Part shown: in pieces, positions 52,519 through 61,475 of the stretch
How positions within the stretch are numbered: the stretch's first letter is position 1
Layout: the number at the start of each line of letters is the position of its first letter
DNA from: Tunicatimonas sp964551335
GTDB taxonomy: Bacteria; Bacteroidota; Bacteroidia; Cytophagales; Cyclobacteriaceae
Assembly: GCA_964551335.1 (NCBI GenBank)
Contig: CAZKCO010000002.1
Location: forward strand, 310,001-374,000
Direction of reading: 5' to 3'
DNA length: 64,000 nt
Translations under genes and position numbers: made by a program
Notes under the pieces: generated by a model
Told to the model about the DNA's origin: nothing
The model's database searches: none
Seen by the model: only the letters and a program-made list of their open reading frames with translations

Positions 52519-53753
52519 CCCGGCACCGCTACTTCCCGTTGTTGAAATCGAACTAGAAATACCAGAGGTATTATCGCCACTAATGCAATCACCAGACACA
52601 GCAGTATTAGCACCGACATAGAAAAGTCAAGGTCGAGCATAACTCCTAATATCACCGGAGACAGCGCAGAGGAAAAAACCATCATAGCACTGGCTACCGA
52701 CCGGATTGTTCCCAGCGAGGCTACCCCGTAGAGTTCAGCCCACATAGCGTTAGTAAGCACCGAGGCGCTTCCCGCAGTAATCCCGGCAAGCACCATATAC
52801 AACAGGGCTATCCAAGAACTATCTAAAAACGCCAGAGCAAGTAGCCCTACCCCGATGGGTAGTAGATAAAACGGGAGAAGCTGAATAGCATTCCAGCGAT
52901 CAATCAACCAGCCTACAATAATGGCAGCTACCACGGTAGCCGCTGCGTAGCCAGTAAAGGAAGTAGCGTACCAAGCCAGATTCCATCCCTTAGCCTCTAC
53001 CAATGCCACCTGATGAAAGAAAATACCAGTATTTACAAAGGCGGGAGTAAGTACTGCGGGAGCTACCAGATAGAAACGAACATCCCGAAGTACGTCCTTC
53101 ATCCGCCAACGCTTAAGTTGCACCGTATCGTTCGCCGCTTCTCTCATTCCATCTAACCAGGATTCGTGCCGTTGCTGGTGCCCCCGGAGTAGCCCGACCA
53201 TAGTAGGCAACACCACCAACAGGCCCAGGGCGCTTACGGCCAGCCAGGTATTTCGCCAACCTAGCGCATGCATAGCCGCTACTCCCAACACCGGAAAAAC
53301 CGCTTCGCTTAGCGGGAAACCCATCGTAGCAATACTAGAGGCTTTGCCCCGCTGGGCGTCAAAATAACGGGCCATGCTGGTCATGGAAGTATGCGTCATC
53401 AATCCCTGACAAGACAAGCGCAATCCGTAGATTCCTATTCCTAGCAAAAATATGTTGGGAGATAGCGCAAACAGAGAACTGGCTGCAATAAATCCAACAC
53501 AAACCCAGATAGTGTAAGTAACTAACCTAGTTCGATCTAGGTAACGCCCCACTGCTATCAGGGTAGCAGCACTACATATGGTGGCCAGCGAGTAAACTAA
53601 TCCGAAGCTACCGTGTGATAAGTCGAAAGAACTCCGTATCTCTTCGCTGAATAATGAGATGAAGAAGGTTTGACCAAAGCCCGAAAAAAAGGTAAAGAAT
53701 AACCCAAATAGCAAAAACTGGGTGTTCTGCTTAAAAAATTGGTAGTAATTCAT
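52515..53753 (-). CDS. Major facilitator superfamily transporter
   Basis: 412 aa, 12 membrane helices. Typical MFS loop motifs: VGRYLDRTRLV between helices 2 and 3 and WLIDRWNAIQLL in the second half. Resembles the oxalate/formate and monocarboxylate-type group, but the substrate cannot be told. It ends convergently with the phosphorylase gene and is divergent from the choline/betaine permease gene (84 bp). Confidence 0.88.
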   Translation of the reverse strand: MNYYQFFKQNTQFLLFGLFFTFFSGFGQTFFISLFSEEIRSSFDLSHGSFGLVYSLATICSAATLIAVGRYLDRTRLVTYTIWVCVGFIAASSLFALSPNIFLLGIGIYGLRLSCQGLMTHTSMTSMARYFDAQRGKASSIATMGFPLSEAVFPVLGVAAMHALGWRNTWLAVSALGLLVVLPTMVGLLRGHQQRHESWLDGMREAANDTVQLKRWRMKDVLRDVRFYLVAPAVLTPAFVNTGIFFHQVALVEAKGWNLAWYATSFTGYAAATVVAAIIVGWLIDRWNAIQLLPFYLLPIGVGLLALAFLDSSWIALLYMVLAGITAGSASVLTNAMWAELYGVASLGTIRSVASAMMVFSSALSPVILGVMLDLDFSMSVLILLCLVIALVAIIPLVFLVRFQQREVAVPG

Positions 53754-53837
53754 AACTTCAACAATGCCAAACTACCTCCTAGTGTTTTGGCGCAAACTTA
53801 TTAATAACCATTCGATAACACTAAATCATCTCTCAGT

Positions 53838-55412
53838 TTGCTACAGGATTTTTTTTCGTTTGTAGTTGAGCAGCGCGCTGAGATTCTACATCAGACCTAC
53901 GAGCACCTTTGGATTACCATGATCGCGCTGGCTATTGCTACAGTAGTGGGCATCACTATCGGAATACTGCTTACGCGCTACGAAGCAGCGGCTCGACCTA
54001 TGCTCGGCTTTGTCAATATCGTTCAGACCATTCCTAGCATTGCACTACTGGGGTTTATGCTGCCCTTCTTCGGGATTGGAGTGTTGCCGGCCATCATTGC
54101 ATTGTTTCTGTACGCCCTGCTGCCCATTGTTCGCAATACCTACACCGGTATTCAGGGAGTGGACGGAGCTATTAAAGAAGCTGCTTTGGGTATGGGCATG
54201 ACCGACAGCCAGATACTACGCATGGTGGAATTACCACTAGCCGCCCCGGTAATTTTTGCCGGAGTACGCACTGCTATGGTAATTAATATTGGAGTGGCTA
54301 CCCTCTGTGCCCTCATCGCCGCTGGTGGATTGGGCGAATTTATCTTCCGGGGTATTGCGGTAAACAATACGTATATGATTTTGGCCGGGGCTATTCCTGC
54401 CTCGCTGCTAGCCATTGTACTGGATACTCTTTTAAGTCTGATCCAACGCCACATTCAGAAGCTGCTAAAGCCACTGGCGGTAGCCTTTGCTGCTCTGTGT
54501 ATCTTCTTGATTAGTCAAGCAATATGGCCTAGTTTGACTGGTGATGAACCGTCATTAGTAGCGGGCTTCAATTCGGAGTTTATGGAACGGGCCGATGGCT
54601 ACCCTGGGCTGCAAGCGACTTACGGGTTCTCGATGGAGACAATGGAGATGGAAATTGGCTTAATGTACGAAGCCTTAAACGAGCAGAAGGTGGATGTGAT
54701 TAGTGGATTCTCTACCGATGGGCGCATCCCGGCTTATAATTTACGGGTACTGGAAGATGATTTACAATACTTTCCTCCTTACTATGCCGCCCCTCTCATT
54801 CGCCAAGAAACGCTGGATCGCTATCCTGAGTTAGGTCCCCTTTTCCAGCAGTTGGATGGAAAGATTTCGGAAGAGGCAATGATGCAGATGAATTTTGAGG
54901 TAGACCGCAATAAACGAGCACCTCGGGAAGTGGCTCAGGAATTTCTAGATTCGCTGGGTTTTACTACCGCTGCGAAAAAAGAAGGCGAGGCCGACCTGAT
55001 TATTGGCTCAAAGGCGTTTACCGAAAATTTTATATTGGCTGAACTTTTTACCCTGCTTATTGAAGGAAATACGAGTCTGACGGTAGAATTAAAACAAGGT
55101 TTTGGCGGCACCAAGTTGCTAATGGATGCTATTATCAATGGCTACGTGGATTTGTACCCGGAATACACCGGAACCGTGCTGCTGGTGTTGCTTAAACCGG
55201 AAACCTCTACAGTGGATAGCCTAGTGCAGAACAAAGATTGGGTTTATGACTACGTACAGCGAGAGGTACAACAACAGTACAACCTCACCTGGCTGCCCCC
55301 ATTGGGATTTAATAACACCACCGCCTTAATGATGCGGGAACAGCAAGCAGGAAAACTGAGAATAGAAAGCGTATCTGATTTAAAGGAATATGTGCAGGCA
55401 AACTCGCCCTAG
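53838..55412 (+). CDS. Choline/glycine-betaine permease fused to a permuted binding domain
   Basis: 524 aa with a TTG start. Residues about 1-215 are an OpuBB/ProW-type permease with five to six helices and the EAA loop (IKEAALGMGMTDSQILRMVELPLAAPVIFAG). The rest is an OpuBC-type binding domain in swapped order. The part normally C-terminal comes first (GFNSEFMERADGYPGLQATYG...VDVISGFSTDGRI...LEDDLQYFPPYYAAPL...VAQEFLDSLG). The part normally N-terminal comes second (IIGSKAFTENFILAELF...DLYPEYTGT...WLPPLGFNNTTALMM...VSDLKEYVQANSP). Joining the end back to the start restores the usual order without a gap. No ATPase gene is adjacent, so the energising subunit must be elsewhere. Stop overlaps the convergent gene by 4 bp. 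Confidence 0.88.
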   Translation: MLQDFFSFVVEQRAEILHQTYEHLWITMIALAIATVVGITIGILLTRYEAAARPMLGFVNIVQTIPSIALLGFMLPFFGIGVLPAIIALFLYALLPIVRNTYTGIQGVDGAIKEAALGMGMTDSQILRMVELPLAAPVIFAGVRTAMVINIGVATLCALIAAGGLGEFIFRGIAVNNTYMILAGAIPASLLAIVLDTLLSLIQRHIQKLLKPLAVAFAALCIFLISQAIWPSLTGDEPSLVAGFNSEFMERADGYPGLQATYGFSMETMEMEIGLMYEALNEQKVDVISGFSTDGRIPAYNLRVLEDDLQYFPPYYAAPLIRQETLDRYPELGPLFQQLDGKISEEAMMQMNFEVDRNKRAPREVAQEFLDSLGFTTAAKKEGEADLIIGSKAFTENFILAELFTLLIEGNTSLTVELKQGFGGTKLLMDAIINGYVDLYPEYTGTVLLVLLKPETSTVDSLVQNKDWVYDYVQREVQQQYNLTWLPPLGFNNTTALMMREQQAGKLRIESVSDLKEYVQANSP

Positions 55413-56038
55413 TATAATGCCTTGTATTTATCGGCAACATAGGTAATTGATTCTTTGAGTTCAGCAATCTCATCCTCACACATACTTTTGTAGGGTTCTT
55501 CCATCTCGGCAACTTTCATCAGCCCCTCAATACGACTGATAGAATTTAAGAACCGCTGATGGTGCAGGTCGTGCACAATACCATCATGCAATTGCTTGTA
55601 ATCTACATTGCGATTAATATAGTTGCGATAAACGTAGAATAAATACACGCTCACCACAGTAAATAATACTAAACTAATCAACACGTCTAACCACCAAGGC
55701 GATTCATCGAATATTGGCAAGGCATTCCATGTTAAGAACACACTGAAAAACAGGGCAGCAAGAACAATGATCTGAGTAGCGAAATCACGCCGTGGGGTTG
55801 ATAGAAACCAAGCAGCCGATAACATCACTTGTGCGAAATACAGATTAAACGTCCATACGAATACATTAAGCTCTCCGTAGAAGGGAAATTCGATACCTTC
55901 AGGAATAAAGCGCCACATAAAGAGTATTACTGGTAAAGCTAATACGATCAATAAACTGATCAGCTTACGGCGGTCTTTGAGAGTATATCTAAACGTTTTA
56001 CTTAAAGATTTTATCTGTTGCTTATCAAATATCTTCAT
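55409..56038 (-). CDS. Unrecognised membrane protein with His-rich helical tail
   Basis: 209 aa. About four membrane helices (about residues 25-140), then a cytoplasmic tail with YKQLHDGIVHDLHHQRFLNS and acidic coiled stretches. The tail recalls the dimerisation helix of a histidine kinase, but no ATP-binding domain follows, so it is not a kinase by itself. It could be a truncated sensor or a receptor that works with another protein. Its end overlaps the fused permease gene by 4 bp in convergent orientation. Confidence 0.6.
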   Translation of the reverse strand: MKIFDKQQIKSLSKTFRYTLKDRRKLISLLIVLALPVILFMWRFIPEGIEFPFYGELNVFVWTFNLYFAQVMLSAAWFLSTPRRDFATQIIVLAALFFSVFLTWNALPIFDESPWWLDVLISLVLFTVVSVYLFYVYRNYINRNVDYKQLHDGIVHDLHHQRFLNSISRIEGLMKVAEMEEPYKSMCEDEIAELKESITYVADKYKALY

Positions 56039-56612
56039 AATGGGGTAAGAGCCGAGGTAAAAATATCAGTATAGGCTCAATACTAATATTTCGCCAAAGT
56101 ATTAAATTTATTAAGCAATCTTACGCTGAATCATACGCATTGTTGTACTATATACAAGTAAGAAAAAATTAATTTTTGGTAATTCCTTACATCATAGCCT
56201 TTCCATCGCTTTTTTTAACTTTGCACCACATATTCATCATTATTTATTCATAAGAAACGACATACTATAATATATAGTACAAAGAACTATTGAGATATTT
56301 ATTATATTATTCTTATTATATATATAATTTTTACCTATAATTTATATATTTTTTATAATTACAGTAGTTGTTTTAATCTAATTCGATAACTCTATATGTT
56401 TATTAATATGATTAAAACATTTTTCCAAGTACTCCGCAAATATTTACAGCATAAAGATAAAAACAAATCAAACATTGTACTTTTTTCATCATTAATCAAT
56501 TATTTGTCACAACACAACCAATTTTATTTTTAATAAAGGTAAGAATAGTTATATTTGTTAGAGAGTTAGTTAATTAATTCTTACATCTTATTCTACCTAA
56601 ATTATTGTAATT
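56039..56612. other. Very AT-rich intergenic region
   Basis: About 570 bp, strikingly poor in G and C, with stretches of alternating A and T (about 56268-56350). No RNA gene or repeat family was recognised. Its right end should carry the promoter of the 47-aa lipoprotein. Confidence 0.5.
56550..56557 (+). promoter_or_regulatory. Candidate -7 box before the small lipoprotein
   Basis: TATATTTG fits TAnnTTTG, 55 bp before the ATG at 56613. Confidence 0.4.
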
Positions 56613-56756
56613 ATGAGAAAAGTTATTGCCAAAACCCTCAAGCTATCTTTCGCCTTCCTACTATTTTCAGCAACTTTATTTAGCTGCAGTGAAGACGTGG
56701 TTAATCCTGATGACTCCATGACAATGCCTAAAAAGAGCAAGGTAGTACCTAGATAG
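56613..56756 (+). CDS. 47-aa lipoprotein
   Basis: ATG at 56613 to TAG at 56756. A basic N-terminus (MRKVIAKTLK), a hydrophobic core and a lipobox-like LFSC (Cys25) are followed by only 22 polar residues (SEDVVNPDDSMTMPKKS...). It is flanked by a promoter-like box and a strong terminator, which supports a real transcript. It could be a very small lipoprotein or a remnant leader of a lost larger one. No family known to me. Confidence 0.6.
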   Translation: MRKVIAKTLKLSFAFLLFSATLFSCSEDVVNPDDSMTMPKKSKVVPR

Positions 56757-56784
56757 CAACTTTTATACATCATCTTATTTGAAG

Positions 56785-56820
56785 AAAGAGCGTGTTTCTG
56801 ACAGTAGAAACACGCTCTTT
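56785..56820 (+). terminator. Rho-independent terminator of the small lipoprotein gene
   Basis: Perfect 15-bp stem (56785-56799 with 56806-56820) and 6-nt loop, followed by TGTTT. It starts 29 bp after the stop. Confidence 0.85.
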
Positions 56821-57033
56821 TGTTTCGATTAATTTAGTTTTTTATCAATACCGGTTCACACTAAATTTAATCCCAAAGCTGTCAGCCACGGTATTTTAGA
56901 AGGCTCATCTTAAATAATTAGAATAGCCGAAAGTCTGCACTCACTTATTACTCCCATATTTCAATAGAAAGAAACAAGTTAGTTATTAAGGCTCCGGGAC
57001 ATAAGCATCTAAGCTCGACTTGTCGTAGTGCTT

Positions 57034-57041
57034 TATCTTTG
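57034..57041 (+). promoter_or_regulatory. Candidate -7 box before the Gfo/Idh/MocA gene
   Basis: TATCTTTG fits TAnnTTTG, 47 bp before the ATG at 57089. Confidence 0.4.
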
Positions 57042-57088
57042 GGCAAACTGCCAAAATTGCTTAGTTTAACAGCCTAAATCACTATACT

Positions 57089-58138
57089 ATGATTCAAGTC
57101 GCTCTGGCTTCCTACGGTATGTCGGGGAAGGTTTTTCACGCACCGCTAATTACCGCTCATCCTTCATTTCAATTGAGTACTGTACTGGAGCGCCACCGTA
57201 ACGATGCGGTGGAAGACTATCCTCAGGTAACTACCGTGCGGAAGTACGATGATCTGCTCAACGATGAGCAAATAGAACTGATTGTAGTGAATACACCTAA
57301 TGCCTATCATTTTGATATGACCAAGGCCGCACTGCAAGCCGGAAAGCACGTAGTGGTAGAAAAACCCTTTACCAATACCCTGGATGAGGCTAAAGAGTTA
57401 ATTACCTTGGCAAAACAGCAAAATCGCCTACTTACTGTGTTTCAGAATCGGCGACTAGATAGTGATTTTCTTACCGTGCAGAAAGTGCTGGAGCAGCAAC
57501 TCTGCGGACGCGTAGTAGAGTACGAAGCTCACTACGACCGCTATCGCAACTACATTCAGCCTGATACCTGGAAGGAAGAAAGCGGTCCCGGTTCGGGTAT
57601 TCTCTATAATCTGGGCTCGCACATGATTGACCAGGCACTGGTTTTGTTTGGTATGCCCCAGTCTCTATTCGCTAAGTTGAGCATACAACGGGCGGGCGGA
57701 AAAGCTCCCGATGCTTATCATCTGATTCTGAGTTACCCCGATAAGCAAATCACGCTCAAATCGAGCTACCTGGTGCGGGACGAAGGTCCGCGTTACAAAA
57801 TTCTGGGTGATATAGGAACATTCACCAAGTACGGACTAGATCGGCAGGAAGATGACCTGAAGGCCGGCAAAATACCCGGAGAAGGCGACTGGGGAAGTGA
57901 ACCCGAAGCCATCTGGGGCACACTGGATACCGAACTCAACGGACTTTCTTTTCGGGGAAAAATCGCTTCCGAAGCGGGTAATTATTTAGCTTTTTACGAG
58001 AATTTGGCCCAAACCATTGCGGGGAATAACCAACTGCTGGTACCAGCCGAGGAAGGTGCCCAGGTTATTCATCTGATCGACCTGGCCTACGAAAGCGATA
58101 AAAGTGGACGAGAGCTAGCCGTTAATCTTGAACTTTAA
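57089..58138 (+). CDS. Gfo/Idh/MocA-family oxidoreductase
   Basis: 349 aa. N-terminal Rossmann fold with the group-typical SYGMSGKVFHAPLI, the VVVEKPFTNT motif holding the catalytic Lys, and a C-terminal GFO_IDH_MocA_C domain with NLGSHMIDQALVLFGMP (the His/Asp region). NAD(P)-dependent; relatives of the YdgJ/YhhX group act on sugars or inositols. It is convergent with the sterol-desaturase gene. Substrate unknown. Confidence 0.92.
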   Translation: MIQVALASYGMSGKVFHAPLITAHPSFQLSTVLERHRNDAVEDYPQVTTVRKYDDLLNDEQIELIVVNTPNAYHFDMTKAALQAGKHVVVEKPFTNTLDEAKELITLAKQQNRLLTVFQNRRLDSDFLTVQKVLEQQLCGRVVEYEAHYDRYRNYIQPDTWKEESGPGSGILYNLGSHMIDQALVLFGMPQSLFAKLSIQRAGGKAPDAYHLILSYPDKQITLKSSYLVRDEGPRYKILGDIGTFTKYGLDRQEDDLKAGKIPGEGDWGSEPEAIWGTLDTELNGLSFRGKIASEAGNYLAFYENLAQTIAGNNQLLVPAEEGAQVIHLIDLAYESDKSGRELAVNLEL

Positions 58139-58151
58139 CGGTTGGTCCTAC

Positions 58152-59243
58152 TTAGCTGGCCGGTTCCTGTTTCGCTTTAACCTCTAGGGCTGATGCCTCC
58201 TTCTTGATCTTCCCGTAGGTAAACGGAGCCAGCATCAGACCGGTAAACGTTTTGGGATAATTGGGCATTCCGTGGATACCGATATCATCACTGGGTTGTT
58301 TGCCCTTGGGTAAGTAAAAGGTGCCAAACAGTATGTCCCAGAAAATAACGTCGCCGCCGTAATTGGAATTGCCTTCTTCAATATTCTTAGAATGGTGATA
58401 GCGATGATTTTTGGGAGATGAAAAAATATAATCAAACGGTCCCAGAATCAAGTCCATATTGGTATGCTGAAAACGCCCGATGGTGCGTCCTAATAGCATG
58501 GTGACAAAAACAATCTCGACCGGCGCCTGCACATAAGCCAGCGGAATGCCCCAGAGAAAACTGGAAACCAAACCTTCCAGCGGGTGCGACCGGGCCGCGT
58601 TGAACCAGTACATCCGGGTAGAAGAATGGTGCACTGCGTGCCAACGCCACATAAACTCCGATTCGTGCATCCAGCGGTGGTACCAGTATCGAAAAAAGTC
58701 ATTGATTGACAGTAGCAGAAAAACTTGAAGTACCGGATGGAGACTGGATGGCCAAAGCCCCTGCCCTATCGCGGGAGAAACCTCCTGCACAATCAGCGTG
58801 ATCGTTACTAGTTTGATAGGTTTGTTGATGTAATCACCCCAGAACTTGCTACCGAAAAAGAGCATTACATCGGTAGAAGTTTCTTTATCGCCCAGCCATT
58901 TCCTGCTAAACGGAATCAGATGCTCTAACGGAGCGAAAATCGCTCCCAGAACCACAAACAGCCCAATGGTGCCTAAGAAGCTGCTGAAGGTGAAGCCATT
59001 CTCCACCAGTTTAAACCCCACCACCAAAGTCAATGCCATGAACAATGGGTAGATAGTTACTTGCAATATCTTCTTGAACAGAGTGCCCTCAATTCTATAG
59101 CTCCAGGGCTCAATTTTTCTAAAAAGCCAGCGAAAAGGTGAAAGGACATACCGCTGGAAGATATTTTCCAGATACAGAAAGGGAGTTTCCAGTGCATTGA
59201 GCACTTTTTGCCAGAAGGGAGAAATGTCAGGTTTGGTTTCCAT
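58152..59243 (-). CDS. Sterol desaturase/fatty acid hydroxylase-family enzyme
   Basis: 363 aa from Met at 59243 (ETKPDISPFWQKVL); an in-frame start 19 codons earlier is less likely. At least four membrane helices and the three His boxes of the non-heme di-iron family: HRWMHE, HAVHHSS and HRYHHSKN. It should hydroxylate or desaturate a lipid in the membrane; in Bacteroidota such enzymes can act on carotenoids, sterols or fatty acids, and the substrate is not shown here. Confidence 0.9.
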   Translation of the reverse strand: METKPDISPFWQKVLNALETPFLYLENIFQRYVLSPFRWLFRKIEPWSYRIEGTLFKKILQVTIYPLFMALTLVVGFKLVENGFTFSSFLGTIGLFVVLGAIFAPLEHLIPFSRKWLGDKETSTDVMLFFGSKFWGDYINKPIKLVTITLIVQEVSPAIGQGLWPSSLHPVLQVFLLLSINDFFRYWYHRWMHESEFMWRWHAVHHSSTRMYWFNAARSHPLEGLVSSFLWGIPLAYVQAPVEIVFVTMLLGRTIGRFQHTNMDLILGPFDYIFSSPKNHRYHHSKNIEEGNSNYGGDVIFWDILFGTFYLPKGKQPSDDIGIHGMPNYPKTFTGLMLAPFTYGKIKKEASALEVKAKQEPAS

Positions 59244-59635
59244 AGGTTGTTGGTTCGTTGCTTGTAATCGAGGGCCGGTGGCCTTCGGTATGACCACCAA
59301 AATGACAGTTCGTAGTGAAGATTGCGTATACGGAAATAATTTAGGAAAAATATACCAGTTAGCAAACTAGCCAGATTGCCGGGTTGGAGGTATCTCTTTT
59401 TAAGCGATCCAAGGTAAGAGTATGTACTAGTCTCATACCCAGAGGGTATTCATAAAAAATCCTCCCGAATACACTTACCTTTTTTAAGGCGCATCGTATA
59501 CTTCAATAAAGGATAAAGCGAAAGGTTAAAGAATATTGCTTCATTGAAACTTAACGATTTCTTGATTTACAGTTAACCGTGAGTTTGATTTTTCTTGTAG
59601 TCTATTGTCTAGATTCGCACTAAATTTTTCGCCCT
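59244..59635. other. Intergenic region between divergent genes
   Basis: About 390 bp carrying the promoters of the divergent desaturase-family and GH3-family genes. No RNA gene, repeat or clear operator was recognised. Confidence 0.4.
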
Positions 59636-61204
59636 ATGCCCATCATTGGAAAGCTCCTAAAAAGGGGGATACAACTACGGCAATCCCTGGAGCAACACTA
59701 CGGTAACCCTTTTGACCTGCAAAAAACCGAGCTAAAACAGCTACTGCTAACCGCCAAGGACACTCATTTTGGCCGTTATTACGGCTTTACCCGTTTACTT
59801 TCTCAGTTTAAGGACCCTCATCCCGAAGCTTTTTACGAAGCCTACCGCTCGCAGGTACCTATATTCGACTATAATAAGATCTACAACGCCTGGTGGCACC
59901 GCCTGCGGGAAGGTGAAAAGCACGTAACCTGGCCCGGAAAGGTCAAGTACTTCGCCCTAAGTTCGGGCACCTCCGAAGCGTCCTCCAAGTACATCCCGGT
60001 CACCAAAGACATGCTAAACGCTATGCAGCGGGTGAGTGTGCGGCAAGTGCTTACCCTGCCGCGCTACGATCTACCCGAATCGCTCTACACCAAAGGCATT
60101 CTGATGCTGGGAGGAAGTACCTCCCTCAGTAAGCACGACTACTACTACGAAGGTGATCTCAGCGGGATTACCGTAAGCCAGCTTCCTTACTGGCTCTACA
60201 GTTTCTACAAACCGGGTCGCCGGATTGCCCGGGAACGCGACTGGGACCGGAAACTGCAGGAAATTACCCTACAGGCCCACCGCTGGGATATTGGGGTGAT
60301 TGTGGGAGTGCCAGCCTGGCTGCAGATGCTGCTGGAAAAAATCATTGACCACTACGGCCTGAAGACGATCCACGATATCTGGCCCAACCTCCGGATTTTT
60401 ATTCACGGGGGAGTAGCACTAACACCGTATTTGAAAACCTTTGAGCGGCTTTGCGCCCGTCCGCTCACCTATATTGAAACTTACCTGGCTTCCGAGGGCT
60501 TTGTGGCCTTTCGTACCCGACCCGGGGTAGCCGGTATGCAACTGATGCTCAACAACGACATTTTCTATGAATTTATTCCGTTTACTGAGCGCAACTTCAC
60601 CCCCGACGGGAACCTGGTAGATAACCCCGAAACCCTGATGATCCACCAAGTTGAGCCGGATAAGGAATATGCTCTGCTACTTTCTACCTGTGCCGGGGCC
60701 TGGCGTTACCTGATTGGCGATGTAGTAAAATTTACTGATCTGGCCGAGAGCGAGATTATCATTACCGGACGTACCAAACACTTTCTGAGCCTCTGCGGTG
60801 AGCACCTTTCGGTGGATAACATGAATCAGGCTATCCAACTACTGGCCGAAGATTTGAACACCGAAATTAATGAGTTTACCGTGGCTGGACTCAGCCATCA
60901 AACGTTGTTTGCCCATCACTGGTACATTGGTATTGACCACGAGGTAGACACCAGGGAAGTAAAAACAAAACTTGATAGCTACCTAAAGGCACTCAACGAC
61001 GATTATCGGACTGAGCGCAGCGCTGCCCTAACCGAAGTGATCGTTACTCTCCTGCCCAACCGGCTCTTCCTGGAATGGATGCACCAACGAGGAAAGATTG
61101 GCGGCCAACACAAATTTCCCCGTGTACTCAAAGGAAAAGTCCGGGAAGACTGGACCGCTTATCTTCAGCAGCAAGGCATTGAGGGTGACCTGATTCCTAA
61201 ATAG
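59636..61204 (+). CDS. GH3-family (auxin-responsive-promoter-like) adenylating enzyme homologue
   Basis: 522 aa, similar along its length to the GH3 acyl-acid-amido synthetase family. FALSSGTSEASSKYIPVTKDM is the ATP-binding block, YIETYLASEGFVAF the acyl-binding region, and YLIGDVVKFTDLAESEIIITGRTKHFLSLCGEHLS the hinge to the C-terminal domain. Plant members join amino acids to hormones; most bacterial members have no known substrate. It is monocistronic here. Confidence 0.88.
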   Translation: MPIIGKLLKRGIQLRQSLEQHYGNPFDLQKTELKQLLLTAKDTHFGRYYGFTRLLSQFKDPHPEAFYEAYRSQVPIFDYNKIYNAWWHRLREGEKHVTWPGKVKYFALSSGTSEASSKYIPVTKDMLNAMQRVSVRQVLTLPRYDLPESLYTKGILMLGGSTSLSKHDYYYEGDLSGITVSQLPYWLYSFYKPGRRIARERDWDRKLQEITLQAHRWDIGVIVGVPAWLQMLLEKIIDHYGLKTIHDIWPNLRIFIHGGVALTPYLKTFERLCARPLTYIETYLASEGFVAFRTRPGVAGMQLMLNNDIFYEFIPFTERNFTPDGNLVDNPETLMIHQVEPDKEYALLLSTCAGAWRYLIGDVVKFTDLAESEIIITGRTKHFLSLCGEHLSVDNMNQAIQLLAEDLNTEINEFTVAGLSHQTLFAHHWYIGIDHEVDTREVKTKLDSYLKALNDDYRTERSAALTEVIVTLLPNRLFLEWMHQRGKIGGQHKFPRVLKGKVREDWTAYLQQQGIEGDLIPK

Positions 61205-61475
61205 AAGAGAAGATAGGCAACTACCTGATAATCTGTAAGTACATAATTAGCCCCTCAAACCCTGTGTACAATCGGCTCTCTTTTTTATACACCTATCTCA
61301 AAATGAGATAGTTACCTCGCAGCATTTACGAGTTTTTTTATCTTCACTCTCTCAGAAAATAAATACTTCTTCAGGTAAGAGCAGATAATAAAAATCAAAA
61401 AAATAGACTTGGTGGGGTAGGGTGATCCAGTATCTCTCGGTAATAATATCGAAACACTAAACAATTAAATCCTCC
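61205..61475. other. Intergenic region before the TonB receptor gene
   Basis: About 270 bp, AT-rich. It presumably holds the receptor promoter. No further element recognised. Confidence 0.35.

Larger units (their letters stand above)
56757..57088. other. Intergenic region with terminator and possible VOC remnant
   Basis: About 330 bp. It begins with the strong terminator at 56785-56820. On the - strand at about 56845-56895 a short stretch reads TVADSFGIKFSVNRY followed by a stop, similar to the end of PhnB/VOC-type proteins, but too short to be sure. The -7 box at 57034 serves the next gene. Confidence 0.35.
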
